A DNA stretch of 64,000 bases, taken from assembly GCA_038277395.1 (NCBI GenBank), contig CM076193.1, positions 174,508,711 to 174,572,710 on the forward strand. The letters run 5' to 3'. Within the stretch, counting starts at the first letter, position 1, and each line of letters begins with the position of its first letter. The stretch comes from Dryocosmus kuriphilus (taxonomy: Eukaryota; Arthropoda; Insecta; Hymenoptera; Cynipidae). Under the pieces are notes generated by a model. That model was not told the origin of the DNA. It did not search any database and saw only the letters and a program-made list of their open reading frames with translations. The position numbers were made by a program, and so were the translations under genes. Below, piece by piece: positions 44,230 to 54,579 of the stretch.

Positions 44230-44954
44230 AAAATCTTCCATATTTTAATGGTGTTCAGGGATTAAAGGATTTAAAGTATTTTATGAGATTTAGGGGATTT
44301 TAAGGGCTTAAACCTTCTTAAGGGCTAGAAAGGTTTTAAGAGTGTTATGGAACCTGCGGGTTTTAAATTTTTATAGGAAATATTTATTTCAAGGTATTTG
44401 GTTTTAAGGAATTTGGAGGTTTTTATCGAATTTAAAAATATTTATGGCCCTTTAAACGGTTAAAAAGTTTTAAAGGAATTCAGGAGTTTTAAGGGGTTTA
44501 AGGGATCTTAGGGGATTTAAATCTTTTTATTTATCATGGGATTTTATGAGATTTAAAGTATTTTGGCAGTTTTAAAGCTTTTGGAGGATTTTAAGGGATT
44601 TTAGTGGTTTAAGGGATTAAAGGGGCTTAAGGGTTTTAGAACATTTAGAGATTTTTTGGTATTTTAAGGGTTCCAAAGTCATAAAGGATTAACAGATTTG
44701 AAGGGATTTTAAGAATTAAAGGAATTTAAGTAATTTTAAGAGATTTAAGTGGTTACGATTGTAAAGAATTTTCAGGGTTTAAATGTATTAAGGAATTTAA
44801 AGGATACAAGCTTCTTTAAGAGTATTTAAAGTATTAAGAGATTTTATGGGTTTGATCGGTTTGAAGGGTTTTGAGGTTTTTAAGGTATATTAATGATTTT
44901 TGGAACTTTAAGGGATTCTAAGGGATTTTAAACGATTCAGTATTGTAAAAAATG
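44230..44954 (+). repeat. Degenerate TTAAGGGATTTTAAGG array (gene B, part 1)
   Basis: Irregular short repeats in gene orientation. The array continues at 49680-50950 on the far side of the foldback-like insertion and is matched by 22261-23300 in gene A. Confidence 0.65.
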
Positions 44955-44974
44955 CATTGCACACGCAGAAAAAA

Positions 44975-45765
44975 ATATGACTATTGTAATGTTGCTAGAG
45001 TCGAGCAATGCTTGAAAACCACGTTTACACTCATCCTATTTCAACAAGAATACTCTTGCAACTGACAAGCGAACCACACCAACACAACCTCAACGATTTT
45101 GACAATTTTTAGATATGTTGTAGTATTTAAAAAAATAATACACACGTATTTTTTTTATGGGCGGGCATCCACTTTTAAGGGGTGAAACTCACTCCCAATG
45201 TCAACATTTAAAATTCATTTTAAAATATTTCTCATCATCTAGTGAATATTTTTTAATAAATTCCAGTGGAAAATACTCATCATGAAAAGCCACAAATACG
45301 AGGTCTATTTATGACCAAAGGGTTTGCAACCCCTATTTTTTATTTTTAAAGAATTACATTTTCTATGAATATTTTTTTTTACATATCAGGCTATAATATA
45401 AAAAAAATTGTAAAAAAAAGTGTTTTTGTAAGCGGTATGAAATATTAGTATTGATATGTTTCAGGATTTTTTGAATATCTAGCCCTAAATACCGTTAAAT
45501 ACCGTTTACAGTGATAGACCACATACAGGGAGTCAAAAAAATATCAGGCAACCTGAATAAGTCCTGAGAGAAAATATTTACCGCAGACGTTCAAGTCATT
45601 CCTATAGTAACTATCAAAGAGGAATTCAACGGTGACCTTGGTTTAGACCTTGACCGTTTCCTTCAAGGTCATTCCAAGGTGAACTTTTTTGAAAATATAA
45701 ACCCCTCGTTTTGATGTCAGCAATCAAGAAAGCGGAAAATTTTACGTTCATAAATGTACACTGAA
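44975..45765 (+). repeat. Left inverted repeat of foldback-like element
   Basis: Inverse of 48330-49430 apart from small gaps. It contains 'ggggttgcaag'-type inverse sequences, the CATACAGGGAGTC motif, and TCAAGGTCA at 45663-45671. Confidence 0.8.
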
Positions 45766-47655
45766 TAAAATAATCCCACACCCATATAACTCAATTTCAC
45801 AAACCTCAAACCCACATACCCCACACCCACATACGCCAAAAATGCAAATTTCAAGCCCACATACCCCGAGCACGAATCCCAGACCTACATACCCCAAACT
45901 CACAAATATAAAAACCATATATGCCAACCTTATAAGCCTCAAAGCCACATACCCCACATCTACATATCCCACAACCACATACTCCTCACCTAAAAATCTC
46001 ACATCCACATAACCCAAACACACAAACATCAAACCCATATACGTCACTTACAAACCTCAAACTTACAAGCCCCAAACCCACGGACACCACACACACATAC
46101 CCCAAATCGACATACTCCAAATCCACATACCCGATATCCACATCCCATAAACTCACACACTCCACACCCACAAACTCCAAACCTAGATACCCCAAACCTA
46201 CATCCGCCAAACCCACATTTCCACACCTAAAAATCCCAAACCTACATACACAAACTCACAAACATAAAACCCATATACGCCAAACTTACAAACCTCAAAC
46301 CTGAATGCCCCAAACCCTCGAACCCCACATACCCCAAATCCATATACCCCACATCCACATCCCCCACACCCACATTTTCCACATCAACAAATCCAAAACC
46401 TACATATACCAAACTCACAGACATCAAACCCATATACGTCAAACTTAAAAACCTCAAACGTACATGTGCCAAACCCACGGACCCCACACCCACATACACC
46501 AAATCCACATAACCCAAATCCACGTACTCTACATCCACATCCTCCAAACTCACACACTCCATAACCACAAACTCTAAACCTGCATACCGCAAACCCACAT
46601 TCTCCACACCTAAACATCCCAAACCTACATACCCCAAACTCACAAACAGCAAACCCATATACGCCAAACACGCCAAACTTACCAACTTCAAACCTAAATG
46701 CCCCAAACCCACGGAACCCACACCCGCATACCCCAAATATACGTGCATCACATCCACAACCCCGGAACCACATACTCCACATCTACAAATCCTAAAACTA
46801 CATACTTCAAACTCGCAAATATCAAACCCATATACAACAAATTTACAAACCTCAAATATACATGCTCCTAACCCACGGACCCCATACCCACGTATCCCAA
46901 ATCCACATACCCCACGTCCACATTCCCCACACCCAAATACTCCATACCTACAAATCCCAAACCTACATACCTCAAAACCACATCCGCCAAGCCCACATTC
47001 TTCACACCTACAAATCCCACACCTACATACCTCAAACTTACAATCATCAAACTCATATACGCCAAACTTACAAACCTCAAACCTACATGATGCAAGCCCG
47101 CGGAACCCACACCCACATTCCTCAAATCCACATCCGCCAAACCCACATTTTTCACACCTACAAATCCCAAACCTACGTACGCCAAACTCACAAACATCAA
47201 ACCCGTATGCGCCAAACTTACAACCCTCAAACTTACATGCCCCAAAGCCACGGACCCCAAACCCACATACCCCAAATCTACATACCCCAAATCCACATTC
47301 CCACACCCACATTTCCCACATCCACATACTCCACACTTACAAATCCTAAACCCACATACCAAAAACTCACAAACGTCAAACGCATATACGCCAAAATTTA
47401 CAAACCTTAAACCTACATGCCACAAACGCGGGGAAAACACAACCACATACACCAAATACACACACCTTACATCCGCATTCCCTACACCCACTTACTCTAC
47501 AGACACAAACTATAAACCTACATACCCCAAATCCACATCCGCCAAACCCACATTCTCCAAACACACAAAACTCAAACCTACATACCCTAAATCCACATAT
47601 CCCATACCCAAATACCTCCAAACCATGTACCCCACATAAACAAAATCTCAAACCT
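45766..47655. repeat. C-rich minisatellite with higher-order structure
   Basis: 1.9 kb built of short units like 'cccacataccccaaa' (about 15-24 bp). These are arranged in a higher-order block containing 'catcaaacccatatacgcc' then 'cttacaaacctcaaacc', recurring about eight times at 165-240-bp spacing (for example near 46020, 46260, 46420, 46640, 46800, 47040, 47200 and 47370). The long Cys/Gly/Phe/Val-rich ORFs on the minus strand are products of the repeat, not genes. Confidence 0.9.
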
Positions 47656-47889
47656 CAAACGGACATGCAGTACACCTGCTTACTTCAAGGATATGGTCAA
47701 TGCCAGAACCAACGATACCATTGAATTGCTCATTGAAAGGTACTATAGGAATGAGATTAACATCTACGGAAAATATTTTATCTTGAGACTTAGTCAGGTG
47801 TCCGGAGTCTTTTTGGACAATATATTTTTCACATAAATTAAGGTATAGACTCAAGATTTTAAAAAGCTTTTTCGTTGACAATTTCGAAT
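47656..47889 (+). other. Centre of foldback-like element with partial extra TIR copy
   Basis: About 47690-47830 matches, in plus orientation, the right inverted repeat at 48440-48570: 'tttaggaatgactttaacat' there against 'ataggaatgagattaacat' here, then 'ctttttggac' against 'ttttttggac'. A piece of the terminal repeat therefore lies inside the element. Confidence 0.6.
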
Positions 47890-48345
47890 GAGTTTTTAGT
47901 GAATTTGAGGTATGGAGATTTGGGATTTGTAGGTGTGGATTATGTGGGTGCGGAGGAAGTGGATGTGGGGTAGGTGGATTCAGGGTACGTGGGTTTGGGG
48001 TATGTGGGTATGTGGTCCGTGAGTTTGGGGTATGTAGGTCAGAGGTTTGTAAGTTTGGTGTATATCGGTTTGATGTTTGTGAGCTTGGGGTATTTAGGTT
48101 TGGGATTTGTAGGTGTGGAGTGTGTGGGTGTGGGGGATGTGGATAGGGGGTACGTGGTTTGTGGTTTATAAGTTAGGTACATTTGGTTTTGATATTTGTG
48201 AGTTTGGGGTATGTAGGTCAGGGTTTGTGGATTTGGGGTATGTGGGTTTGAAGTTTGCAGGTTTAGCGTGTGTGGATGTGGGGTAGGTGGATTTGAGGTT
48301 TGTGAAATTGGGGTATATGTGTGTGGGATTAGCGCATTGAGGGTA
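47890..48345. repeat. G-rich inverted arm of the minisatellite
   Basis: Inverse of the C-rich array: 'tttggggtatgtgggt' units and the block 'gtttgatgtttgtgag' then 'ttggggtat'. About a quarter of the length of the left arm. Confidence 0.85.
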
Positions 48346-49430
48346 CATTCCTGAACGTAAAATTTTCTGCTCAGTCGATTGCCGACATCAAAATAGGGGG
48401 TTTATATTTTTTTAAAAAGTCAACCTTGGAATGATCTTGAAGGAAACGATCAAGGTCAAAACCAAGGGTGCCATCTAATTCCTCGTTGAAAGTTACTTTA
48501 GGAATGACTTTAACATCTGCGGAAGATATTTTCTCTTAGGACTTATTGAGGAATCCCAGGATTTTTTGGACTCCCTGTATGTGATCTATCACTGTAAAGG
48601 GCAGTTAACGGTATTTAGCGGTGGTTATTCAAAAAATCCCGAAACAAGTCAATACTAATATTTGATAATGTTTATAAAAACACTTTTTACAATTTTTCAT
48701 ACTATACCCTGATATGTATAAAAAAAATATTTTAAAAAATGTAATTTTTTAAAAATAAAAAATAGGGGTTGCAAGCCCTTTCTTCATAAGTAGGGGTTAT
48801 ATTTGTAGACTTACATGATGAGTATTTTCTACTGGAACTTATTTTAAAATATTCACTAGATGCTGAGAAATATTAAAAAGAAAAGGATTTTAAGGGTTGA
48901 CTTTGGGGGTGAGTTTCACCCATTAAAAGTGGATGTCTGTCGATAAAAAAATACTTGTCCATTATTTTTGTAAGTACTACATCATATCCGAAAATTATCA
49001 AAATCGTTGAGGTCGGTTTGGGGTGGTTCCCCGTGAGATGGTAGGCCTCTTCTACTGGCGCTGAACTTGTGGCTTGGTTCCAAGCGAACTCTTGCTGAAA
49101 TAGGATGAGTCTTCTTAACACCATAGCAAAGCGAAGTTGGAGCTATTTTCGTGAGGCATGGCTGCTCTAAGATCATGAAGCATTCAAATTTTTTAGCATG
49201 AAGGTGTGCCTGCTTAAAATGTATAAATTTTGTACCAGAATAGCTCCAACTTCGCGTTGCTATGATTGTAAGAAGACTCATCCTATTTCAGCAAGAGTTC
49301 TCTTTTAACCGAGCCACATGTTCAGTGCCGGTAGGTGAGGCCTAACATCTCAGTTGCAATACTACTCTTGCTGAGATAGGATGAATTTAATCGTGCTTTT
49401 CACGCATAGTACGACTCTATCAATTATGAC
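48330..49430 (-). repeat. Right inverted repeat of foldback-like element
   Basis: Inverse of 44975-45765, extended by a small palindromic insert at 49088-49298. Outermost matching sequence is 'gatagagtcgtactatgcg' on the minus strand. Confidence 0.75.
49088..49298. mobile_element. Small palindromic insert (MITE-like hairpin)
   Basis: Arms of about 60 bp: ACTCTTGCTGAAATAGGATG at 49088 and its inverse CATCCTATTTCAGCAAGAGT near 49278, with AGTTGGAGCTATT / AATAGCTCCAACT inside. A ~90-bp loop separates them. It lies in the right inverted repeat only. Confidence 0.6.
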
Positions 49431-49679
49431 ATGCCCTTTTTTATTTTTATTTTTTATTTTTTAAACAATTTTTTTATTTTATTTTTTTTTATTTTTTATT
49501 TTATTTTATATAGCATAAATTCATGAATTGATGCCAATGTTGGTAGAATTTCATACCGATTTCGCACCTTGAAATTCCGTGCATCAATAGGAAGATCTCA
49601 GCTTACTGAATAGGCAGATTTTTTTCTCCGTGTACAGCCAGATTTTTTTCTCCATGCAGTAGGCTTAAAAGTTAAATCA

Positions 49680-50950
49680 GAATTCACATGCTCAAAGATT
49701 TTATGGAAATGAGAACATTTTAACAGTTTAATTGATTTAAGAAATTTTAAGGTTTGTGAGTGTTTTTAATTATGCTTAATGTATTTTAAAGTTCTTAAGG
49801 TATTTAGAGTTATTTAAGATATTTTATGTGTTTCTAAGGGCTTTTAATATTTTAAGAGATTTAAGAATTTTACGGGATTGAAGGAATTTGAATGGGTTCA
49901 GTATTTTAAGTGCTTTAAGGGGTTGCATGCATTTAGAATCGTCAAAAAATCGATTTTTAAATAATTTTTTTCAAGTAGTTAAATTTATTTTGTGAAACAA
50001 ACTATTCTATATTATTATACAATTTTCAACTTTATTTCCTGAAAACTGAAAAAAGAAAAAAAACTGATTTTATATTACAGTAGCGCTATATTTGTTGGAC
50101 CCCTTGCGGCAAATCATGCTTTGTGGTGACCATTGTAACATTTTACTGGTTCACCGAAAATCAATGAAACAAAAAAAATCATTAGTTTAATAGCTAATCT
50201 AGTGCCTGATCGAAGATTTTTTTGAAAATTAAGAAAATGGCGACCTCTTACGTTTTTCCGCGAATTTTCAAGAAAAATACAAACAAAAATCGATTTTTAA
50301 AAAATTGTAAGTGCATGTAACCCCTTAGAGGATATATTCGTTTTACGGGTTTTACATTCTTAGGCGATATTGTGCGTTTGAGTGGTTTGAATGGTTTTAA
50401 GGGATTTTACAGGAGTCAATATTGTAACACGTTCAAAGCAGTACCTTTAAAGATTATATCAGAATTCATGGACTCAAGAATCTCAAGAGCATTAAGGGAT
50501 TCTAATCACATTTAAGGGATTTTGAGGGTTTTAAGAGATTTTAAGGGTGTTTAAAAGCCTTTAGAAGACTTTTAGGGGTTTTAAAGGATTTTAAATAATC
50601 ATTGTATTTTAGGGTATTTAGAAGCTTAAAGAATGAAGGGATTTGCATAGTTTTAGGATCTTATGGGTTTTAATGAATTGCAAGGGATTTATAAGGAACT
50701 TAATCATTTTTTCTAAGGAATTTGAGGAAATTTAAGGGATTTCACTTAGGGATTTTTAAGATTTTAAGTATCTTAAAGGATTTTGAGGGAAGAATGTATT
50801 TTATGGGATTTAGGTGGTTTAGGTGATGGAATGAACTTGAATGTTTTATGATATTAAGAGTTTTAATCTATTTATAAGTTTTAAGGTACATTAAGGTATT
50901 TTGAAGGTTTAAGGGGCGCTTGAGGTGTTTAATAGGTTTATCGGGGAATG
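49680..50950 (+). repeat. Degenerate TTAAGGGATTTTAAGG array (gene B, part 2)
   Basis: Continuation of 44230-44954 after the foldback-like insertion. Includes a non-repeat island at about 49960-50340. Matched in gene A by 22261-23300. Confidence 0.65.
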
Positions 50951-51401
50951 GGATGGACTGGTGAAAATAAATGTTGATAAAACTAATTTTTTTGAACGTT
51001 TTTCATTTTTTTGAAACATTTAAGGGGTTCATTTCTTACAAAGTATTATGCCTTTAGGGAAACTTTTTGGATTTTATGGTGAGCGACTTGATCTAAGAAA
51101 ATTCCAATTTTAACCAATTTTGTGAGAAATATATTCATTTTTCATTGAAACAAAGAATGTAGTTTTTCTCAAGAGGAAGCCAAAAGATTTTTCTTTTTGG
51201 ACTGAAAATGATCGTGATTTTCCCGGACATTCTGATTGTGGATCTGGGTTAATGTGAGCCTAGATCCACCGTGGTCTATAAAGTAAATATTTCTAAATTT
51301 CATACGTTACGTTCCATTAGCTTTACACCCAAAAATTTGTAATCCGTTAACGCTACCGTTACCATCTAAAATAAATAACGCCTTTTTCTATACCAAATTA
51401 G
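50951..51401 (+). other. Gene B intron 1, distal part
   Basis: Matches 21894-22260 (inverted). Ends with the acceptor CCAAATTAG of exon 2. Confidence 0.55.
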
Positions 51402-51485
51402 GTGCGAAGGGTTCTGGACTGTTGGACCTGAATATTCCACTGGACTGTAATGGTGAACCGATAAGAGAGGGGCCCGAAAATTCTG
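51402..51485 (+). CDS. Gene B exon 2: 84-nt symmetric microexon
   Basis: Acceptor CCAAATTAG at 51393-51401 and donor GTAAGC at 51486. It is 84 nt and phase 1 at both ends. It encodes GAKGSGLLDLNIPLDCNG followed by EPIREGPENSG. Compared with gene A exon 2 the differences are mostly substitutions that keep the frame open, and the central LNIPLDCNG is unchanged. Exon 3 follows 127 nt later. No known domain is recognised. Confidence 0.72.
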
Positions 51486-51612
51486 GTAAGCAAATAGGCT
51501 GTGGGTTTTGAATCAATTTTTCAGCTCAGATATGCAAAAATAATTCAAAGTCTTTCGTACGCATTTGTGAGATCCAATAATATCCAAAATTTTGAGCACT
51601 TTATCTAACTAG

Positions 51613-51725
51613 ATCGTCGAATTCCTCCTCCTCCTCCTCCTACTACTCCTCCTCCTTCTCATCCTCTTTCTTCTCTTTTTCTTTGTCTTTATCCTCTCCA
51701 TCATCCTTCGTTGAAGCAAGCCTAG
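51613..51725 (+). CDS. Gene B exon 3: proline-rich terminal exon
   Basis: Acceptor CTAACTAG, phase 1. It encodes DRRI, six Pro, TTPPPSHPL and a short hydrophobic/Leu-rich stretch, ending PLHHPSLKQA with TAG at 51723. It corresponds to gene A exon 3 (the same six-Pro run and PSLKQ near the end). With exons 1 and 2 the predicted peptide is about 83 residues. The nucleotide tract is pyrimidine-rich (CCT repeats), so a non-coding 3' role remains possible. Confidence 0.56.
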
Positions 51726-53839
51726 AATGGATTCTCTGAATCAAGACAAATCTATTGACATTCTCATCGCACTCGTATAAATCGAGTCTAGAAGACACGC
51801 TTGCCTACAAGATTTTCCCCGCCGAGACTTGAAGGTGGTTTCTTACTCATGTTTTCACGCTGAATCCTCATCTGGAAGCAGAATTTGTTTAGCAAGTAAG
51901 AATTTTGGGATATTCTACACTTGCTAATTGATGATGCATGCATTTATGAGGGAGCATTCATAAAACGAACACTTTATGATGTTTTACGCATATGTAACAT
52001 ATTTTATTCTGAATTCGTTAATAATAGTAATTCAATTGAAAATTATATAGTTTGCGCATGAAAACTATCCCAAAACATCAATGTTACGAATTATCAACAG
52101 AATCACAGGCAAATATATAAGTACAATGGTCAACAAATGTGCTAATATCATCTTGAAAGATTAGACCTTATGTCAGCTGTAAGACAGAATACCATTCGAA
52201 CTTACAGGAAACCGTCACAGTACCACGCTTCACAGAAGTGCTTTAATTTATTACATTGTTAATTCAAATAATTAAGTAGTGGCATCAACCATGATAGTGT
52301 AGATAGCAAAAAGCATAAACTTCCTGTCATTGGAATCGAATGCGCAACGAACCTGCGGCCCACGTGATCGATTTCGACTGAACTATAAGGGGGATCAAGG
52401 GACTTCTAGTCTCTTTTTAATTTGCATTCCAAATTCTTCCCAAAGAGCCAAAAGTTACAATTTATATCCAGAAAAGGGAACACATAAGATGAGAGAATCC
52501 CACCTACAGTCTAATCGAAATGCGGGTCTCCGAGATCCCATCCAAGGCAATTGAGATGTAACTGCAATGTGGGATCGTGTTGAAGAAACTATACGAGGAA
52601 TTGCGGGGCAGCGAGTCTCATTTTAGGTAAGGTTTAAATTGATCATAATTAGCTGATATTATTGAAATATAGAATGAAGATACTCCAAAATGAGAGGAAT
52701 TCCTCCTACCGTTTAGTCAACAGCGGGCCCAACGAGATTCCCCACAACATGGAGAGTTACACCTCCTTATCACATAGATAAGTACTAAATACAGCACTTA
52801 CATAGATTGGAACTTCTCTGTGAGTCATTAGCTGAATGGCCATCAATTAATCATATCGTGACTCCATTCTTGCATTTATTCTAGTATCCATTATCGAAAA
52901 TTTCTCACTCTTGTTTCTTATGTACATATAAAAATGAACACCTTTCACTCGGTACTTCCCTCCCTTTCCACTGGACTTAATCGTACCACTGGACTTTCAA
53001 CTTCTGCGGTGAACTCTCTTTAGCGATCCGACTCTAAGCGCATCCTACCGGACAAAGCTACTCAATCTCCACCACGTCAGTCACGGTCTGCATCCACCAC
53101 ATCAAGCGCGGTTTCCAATCCCAAGGAAGGCCGATCCTCCGGTGTCGGCTCAACGTTCAAGAAGATCCAGGACTTCACAAACTAGTCCGCCACATGTCAC
53201 TTCCCGAGTTCGTTTTAATTTTCACAAAAGGCGTCACGCAATTTCAAAAGAGAACGACAAGAACCAGGGAGTACGTTTCCGCCTTTTTAGGGAGAGTGAA
53301 GAGACCCTTCTCTTGTCACTTGCGAGGCACTGGGTACACTTTTAGAGGAGAGACCACACTTTTTGGTAGAATTCAACTTAGGAGCTCGACCTTTAGCCCC
53401 TGAGTCGACCCGATGATATGAGACCAAGAAAATCTTCCCTCTCCCTTTCTTTCACGCAAACCTTTGAGCAAAGCCGGCCCCCAATCCAAGTCTCTACCTG
53501 AGTATCGCAAAACTCCAGTCCTTTCGAGAATCGATAATTAGTCAACTCAATTTCTAACAACTCTAATGTAGAGTAGCTGCCTATATTAAAAATGGTTCGC
53601 ATTTCGAAGAAGTTAATCGAAACTATTCAGACGGAAAAACGGATGTAATCTAGTTCCTTTCAAGATACAAGAATACAATATAATGATATATGCTATATTT
53701 AGGCAACCATTAAATTCATAGACCGATTTCCTTGAAGGGTTAAATAATGTAATGGATAGCAAATAAATTATGATTTGAGAAATGTACGAGGATAACCTGT
53801 AGCTCTGTAACAATCATTGGTCATGCTTTATATAGGGAC
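51726..53839. other. Gene B 3' region, no recognised gene
   Basis: Unclassified sequence. The stretch 52330-53460 is GC-richer, with a TATAAAAATG at about 52928 and several short ORFs, none resembling a known family. It has no visible counterpart in the gene A arm, so it is probably an inserted element of unknown type, perhaps LTR-like. Confidence 0.35.
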
Positions 53840-54010
53840 CTAGAATATCAGACCTACGTGAAACATACAAATCTCTCTGATCACAGGCTATTGGTAATTA
53901 CTGTTAATATAAAGAAGAAGAAAAAAACTATGAAAGGGAAAATCCCCGTTTTAATTTGTAGATAAGAACAAAGTTTTGGAGTCACTAAAAACACAATGCG
54001 AACAGACTGA
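53840..54010 (+). pseudogene. Non-LTR endonuclease fragment (paralogue of 19727-20173)
   Basis: Reads DLEYQTYVKHTNLSDHRLLV followed by ITVNIKK, then stops. Same position relative to gene B as 19727-20173 has to gene A. Confidence 0.6.
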
Positions 54011-54579
54011 GATATGGAATATAAGTGAACTCATTCAGTTGACACAGGAAATTAAATAAAAATTTACAGTATATAATGAGAAAAGTTTAAAATAAAGAAC
54101 AACGTTACACATAAAAGAATCACTTCACACTTCTCACTTATTTTATAAAATTTATTAAACAAAGGGGTAATTTTTATGTCAGAGAAAAATTGAACCCAAC
54201 AAATGAGTTGATATAAAACAAATTTAAAGGAACTAAAGCAAGGTGACACATGAAATTAGGAAGATATCAGAAATTAAAGCTGGCACTAGTTGTGAAAGCA
54301 AAGAGGTTGTGAATTATGAAAAGACTGAAAAGAAAATAAGTACTACATACCTAAACAAAGCCTTTATACTTTCCTTCTCAGTAAATATTCTGAAGACAAT
54401 TGCATCCCTTTACTATATCAATATTCAACTAAGAAACATGCTGTGAGAACAGACTGAAAGAACAGACGCTAAGAACAGACACACACGTGGTCAAAAAAAT
54501 TCTCTTTTCAGAAAAACATGAACTAAGTGATACATAGTTGAGACTCTTCAGTTGAGTGTACAAGGTTGATATGCATATA
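54011..54579 (+). other. Gene B 3' flank
   Basis: 54010-54130 matches 19600-19720 (inverted). The remainder is AT-rich and unassigned. Confidence 0.4.

Larger units (their letters stand above)
44955..49660. mobile_element. Foldback-like element, about 4.7 kb
   Basis: Outer ends show CACACGCAGAAAAAAAT near 44970 and the inverse ATTTTTTTCTCC near 49650, next to a possible ATGCA duplication. Long inverted repeats (about 44975-45765 and 48330-49430) enclose inverted arms of one minisatellite (45770-47655 C-rich; 47890-48345 G-rich) around a short centre. Inverted repeats containing tandem repeats are the hallmark of foldback (FB) elements. No transposase is present. It is inserted into the TTAAGG array of gene B intron 1. 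Confidence 0.75.

Noticed and set aside
45748..47651. Several Cys/Gly/Phe/Val-rich ORFs up to 364 codons on the minus strand
   Set aside because: They are translations of the TGTGGGTTTGGGGT minisatellite; all frames stay open because the repeat lacks stops, and there is no start context, splice site or unique sequence.
45766..48345. CRISPR-like array
   Set aside because: Repeats are contiguous and degenerate, with no uniform spacers, and the context is eukaryotic.
52330..53460. GC-richer block as host gene exons
   Set aside because: Short ORFs in several frames without recognisable protein features; more likely an unidentified insertion.
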